Source: Komagataeibacter kakiaceti JCM 25156 (GTDB lineage: Bacteria > Pseudomonadota > Alphaproteobacteria > Acetobacterales > Acetobacteraceae). From it: 19,186 bases of DNA. Positions 17,190 through 19,186 of this stretch are shown in pieces. How positions within the stretch are numbered: position 1 is the stretch's first letter; every line of letters begins with the position of its first letter. Below the pieces are notes generated by a model. The model made no database searches. It worked only from the letters and a program-made list of their open reading frames with translations, and was not told where the DNA came from. A program made the translations under genes and the position numbers. The stretch is from positions 1 through 19,186 of the forward strand of contig NZ_BAIO01000016.1 in NCBI RefSeq assembly GCF_000613305.1. Direction: 5' to 3'.

Positions 17190-17651
17190 TCAGTCCGGCT
17201 GGATATGCAGGATCACCGCGCCATAACCCAGCAGCGCATCGGGCTGGGCCACGATTTCCACCACCGTGCCCGCCACGGGGGCGGGAACGGGCACCTGCAG
17301 GGTATCAAGTGTCAGCAGCGCCACCACATCCCCCTGCCCCACCTTTGCCCCGACCGGCGCGAAGGGGGCGTCACGCAGCGGATGGGTCAGGCACAGATGG
17401 CCAAAATACGTAGCCTTCACCGCAACCGTCGTCGTCCCGGCCTGCGGGGCCGCCGGGGCCACGATGGGAGCGGACGTCGTGCCCATGGCGACCTGCCCCA
17501 CGCGGATGCGCAGTTTCAGCCCCGCCGCCTCATTCGCCAGTTCGAGACTGTCCAGCCCCGCCTGCGCCAGCCATGTCGCCATCCGGGCGATCTGTTCGGG
17601 TTCGGGCAGCCGGTCAAAGGCGGGCACCAGTTGTTCGGGCCGGGTGTTCAT
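17190..17651 (-). CDS. AccB-like carrier-domain protein lacking the biotinylation lysine
   Basis: This 153-residue protein has the layout of the acetyl-CoA carboxylase carrier AccB. The N-terminus ([31 protein letters not shown], residues 21-51) matches the AccB start. An Ala/Pro/Thr linker (about 54-76) follows, then a C-terminal biotinyl/lipoyl-type domain (about 78-152, with [29 protein letters not shown]). In a gap-free comparison with the true carrier encoded at the right edge, [12 protein letters not shown] becomes [13 protein letters not shown] and the biotin-accepting Lys aligns with Thr117. It therefore cannot carry biotin in the usual way. Its ATG overlaps the biotin carboxylase stop (ATGA), so the two are translationally coupled. 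It may be a structural partner of the carboxylase; function is inferred. Confidence 0.8.
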   Translation of the reverse strand: MNTRPEQLVPAFDRLPEPEQIARMATWLAQAGLDSLELANEAAGLKLRIRVGQVAMGTTSAPIVAPAAPQAGTTTVAVKATYFGHLCLTHPLRDAPFAPVGAKVGQGDVVALLTLDTLQVPVPAPVAGTVVEIVAQPDALLGYGAVILHIQPD

Positions 17652-19015
17652 GGGGCCGTCCTTTGTGCAAGCCAGCGTTCAAGGTAATGGATATCCACCC
17701 CGCCACGCTGGAACTGGGGGTCCGCCAGCAGATCCTGATGCAGGGCGATATTGGTTGAAACCCCTTCCACCCGCATTTCCGCCAGCGCCACCCGCATGCG
17801 CGCGATCGCTTCGGCGCGGGTCGCGCCATGACTGATGATCTTGCCGATCAGCGAATCATAATAGGGCTGCACCGTATAGCCCGCCACCACATGCGTATCG
17901 ACCCGGATGCCCGGACCACCGGGCAGGTCCCAGCGCGTGATCGTACCCGGCGAGGGCATGAAGGTGAACGGATCCTCGGCATTGAGGCGACATTCAATGG
18001 AATGCCCCAGCAGCGGAATATCCGCCTGCGCGATGCCAAGCGGCTCGCCCTGCGCAATCCGCAGCTGCCCGGCCACGATATCGACGCCCGTCGTCTCTTC
18101 CGTAATGGGGTGCTCGACCTGTACGCGGGTGTTCATCTCGATAAAGGCGAAGACCCCGTCTTCATACAGGAATTCGAACGTACCCGCGCCCCGGTAGCCG
18201 ATGCGGCGGCAGGCCTCGGCGCAGCGTTCACCGATCTCGGCAATCGTGCCGGGGGCGATGCCGGGGGCGGAGGCTTCCTCCAGCACCTTCTGGTGGCGGC
18301 GCTGCAACGAGCAGTCGCGCGCGCCCAGCCAGAGCGCCGTGCCATGCGTATCGCACAGCACCTGAATCTCGATATGGCGCGGCTTCTGCATGAAGCGTTC
18401 GAGATACAGCGTCGGGTTGCCAAAGGCCTGCTGGGCTTCCTTGGCCGTGAGCGTGACCGCCTGCGCAAGATCCGCCTCACGCTCGACCACGCGCATGCCG
18501 CGCCCGCCCCCACCGCCTGATGCCTTGACGATGACCGGAAAGCCCACCTGCAGGGCAATGGCCTTGACCGCATCCATATCGGCGGGCAGCGGCCCGTCCG
18601 AACCGGGCACGCAGGGCACCCCGGCCTCGCGCATGGCGCGCTTGGCGGTAATCTTGTCGCCCATCATGCGGATGGACGCGCCCGTCGGGCCGATGAAGGT
18701 CAGGCCCGCGGCTTCCACCGCATCGGCAAAATCAGCGTTTTCCGACAGGAAGCCATAACCGGGATGGATGGCCTGCGCGCCTGTCAGCCTGGCCGCCAGC
18801 AGCAGCCCATCGGGATCAAGATAGCTGCGGGCCGCGGCGGCGGGGCCGATGCACAGGGCGATATCGGCTTCATGCACATGCCGGCTGTCGGCATCGGCCT
18901 CGGAATGCACGGCTACCGTCTCCAGCCCGAGCTGGCGGCAGGCGCGCTGGATACGCAGGGCGATCTCGCCGCGATTGGCGATCAGCACCCGGCTGAAACG
19001 TCTGGTCTCACTCAT
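17648..19015 (-). CDS. accC: Biotin carboxylase subunit (AccC family)
   Basis: Biotin carboxylase uses ATP and bicarbonate to carboxylate biotin on the carrier protein, in the cytoplasm. The 455-residue protein has the usual AccC length and order: [14 protein letters not shown] (8-21), [14 protein letters not shown] (84-97), the ATP-grasp glycine loop [11 protein letters not shown] (164-174), RHIEIQVL (213-220), [16 protein letters not shown] (233-248), the catalytic [10 protein letters not shown] (293-302) and the C-terminal domain ([12 protein letters not shown] onward). Its ATG overlaps the stop of the upstream carrier gene by four bases, and its stop overlaps the next start in the same way. 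An accB-accC pair may belong to general fatty-acid synthesis or to a dedicated carboxylase such as those linked to 5-oxoprolinase or urea/allophanate-type genes. The needed neighbours lie outside the window. Confidence 0.92.
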   Translation of the reverse strand: MSETRRFSRVLIANRGEIALRIQRACRQLGLETVAVHSEADADSRHVHEADIALCIGPAAAARSYLDPDGLLLAARLTGAQAIHPGYGFLSENADFADAVEAAGLTFIGPTGASIRMMGDKITAKRAMREAGVPCVPGSDGPLPADMDAVKAIALQVGFPVIVKASGGGGGRGMRVVEREADLAQAVTLTAKEAQQAFGNPTLYLERFMQKPRHIEIQVLCDTHGTALWLGARDCSLQRRHQKVLEEASAPGIAPGTIAEIGERCAEACRRIGYRGAGTFEFLYEDGVFAFIEMNTRVQVEHPITEETTGVDIVAGQLRIAQGEPLGIAQADIPLLGHSIECRLNAEDPFTFMPSPGTITRWDLPGGPGIRVDTHVVAGYTVQPYYDSLIGKIISHGATRAEAIARMRVALAEMRVEGVSTNIALHQDLLADPQFQRGGVDIHYLERWLAQRTAP

Positions 19016-19186
19016 GCCAGTCGGAACAGGGGGGTGCCTGCCTCCACTTCCATGCCGTCTTCCACCAGCACGGCCGCGATTTCGCCCGCGACCGTGGCGC
19101 GGACGGCGTTGAACACCTTCATCGCCTCGACCAGTCCCACTTCCTGCCCGACCTGCACCGCCTGCCCTACGGTGACAAAGGGCGCA
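19012..19186 (-). CDS. accB: Biotin carboxyl carrier protein, C-terminal part (runs off the window)
   Basis: On the minus strand the right edge reads [17 protein letters not shown], then [19 protein letters not shown], ending AGTPLFRLA. This is the biotinyl domain of an AccB-type carrier. EAMK holds the biotin-accepting lysine, which BirA would modify. About 57 residues are visible, and the N-terminal half lies outside. The stop TGA shares four bases with the biotin carboxylase ATG, so carrier and carboxylase are translationally coupled. Val instead of the commoner Met after the lysine is a mild deviation seen in some carriers. Confidence 0.88.
   Translation of the reverse strand, partial: APFVTVGQAVQVGQEVGLVEAMKVFNAVRATVAGEIAAVLVEDGMEVEAGTPLFRLA

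Overview
The window looks like chromosomal DNA of an acetic acid bacterium (Acetobacteraceae, probably the Komagataeibacter/Gluconacetobacter group). This is inferred from the moderately high GC content, the gene set (a sorbosone-dehydrogenase-type propeller protein, several large TonB-dependent receptors, a Nac-like LysR regulator) and a dispersed GCCGCC-hairpin intergenic repeat. No rRNA, tRNA, CRISPR array, transposase or phage gene was seen.

Layout, left to right. (1) 1-2434: the 3' part of a glucose/sorbosone dehydrogenase gene (+) converges on a membrane acyltransferase-3 gene (-), with a repeat/hairpin between them. (2) 2812-3510: an unrecognised, probably membrane-anchored protein with a GTG start and a very good ribosome binding site. 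(3) 3559-9920: a locus made of a divergent MurR/RpiR-type regulator (-), a TonB-dependent receptor (+) and a Tat-exported phospholipase C (+). As given, each of the three genes is broken by one missing base in a short G/C run. (4) 9895-10026: a 132-bp element with near-perfect 20-bp terminal inverted repeats, which also supplies a terminator. (5) 10086-12564: a second TonB-dependent receptor (-), whose last codons are out of frame. (6) 12861-16836: a nitrogen-metabolism block with a Nac-like LysR regulator (+) behind a consensus-like promoter and a 14-bp palindrome, then a convergent aspartate ammonia-lyase (-, frameshifted at its last codons), then a divergent aspartate-type aminotransferase (+). 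(7) 16837-17189: a convergent intergenic region with another repeat copy and a strong rho-independent terminator. (8) 17190-19186: a minus-strand operon of a true biotin carboxyl carrier protein (3' end only), a biotin carboxylase and a second carrier-like protein that lacks the biotin-accepting lysine. The junctions are ATGA overlaps.

How the parts may work together. The regulator, receptor and phospholipase C fit a phosphoester-scavenging module: the exported enzyme releases a phosphorylated head group, the receptor could take up a product, and the SIS-domain regulator could sense a phosphorylated compound. The LysR regulator, aspartase, aminotransferase and biotin-dependent carboxylase genes suggest amino-acid nitrogen turnover. 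Both readings are inferences from gene content and arrangement.

The most striking general feature is five genes whose conserved frames are separated by contraction of short G/C runs (four by one base, one by two). This looks either like systematic sequencing error or like real gene decay. The window alone cannot decide.
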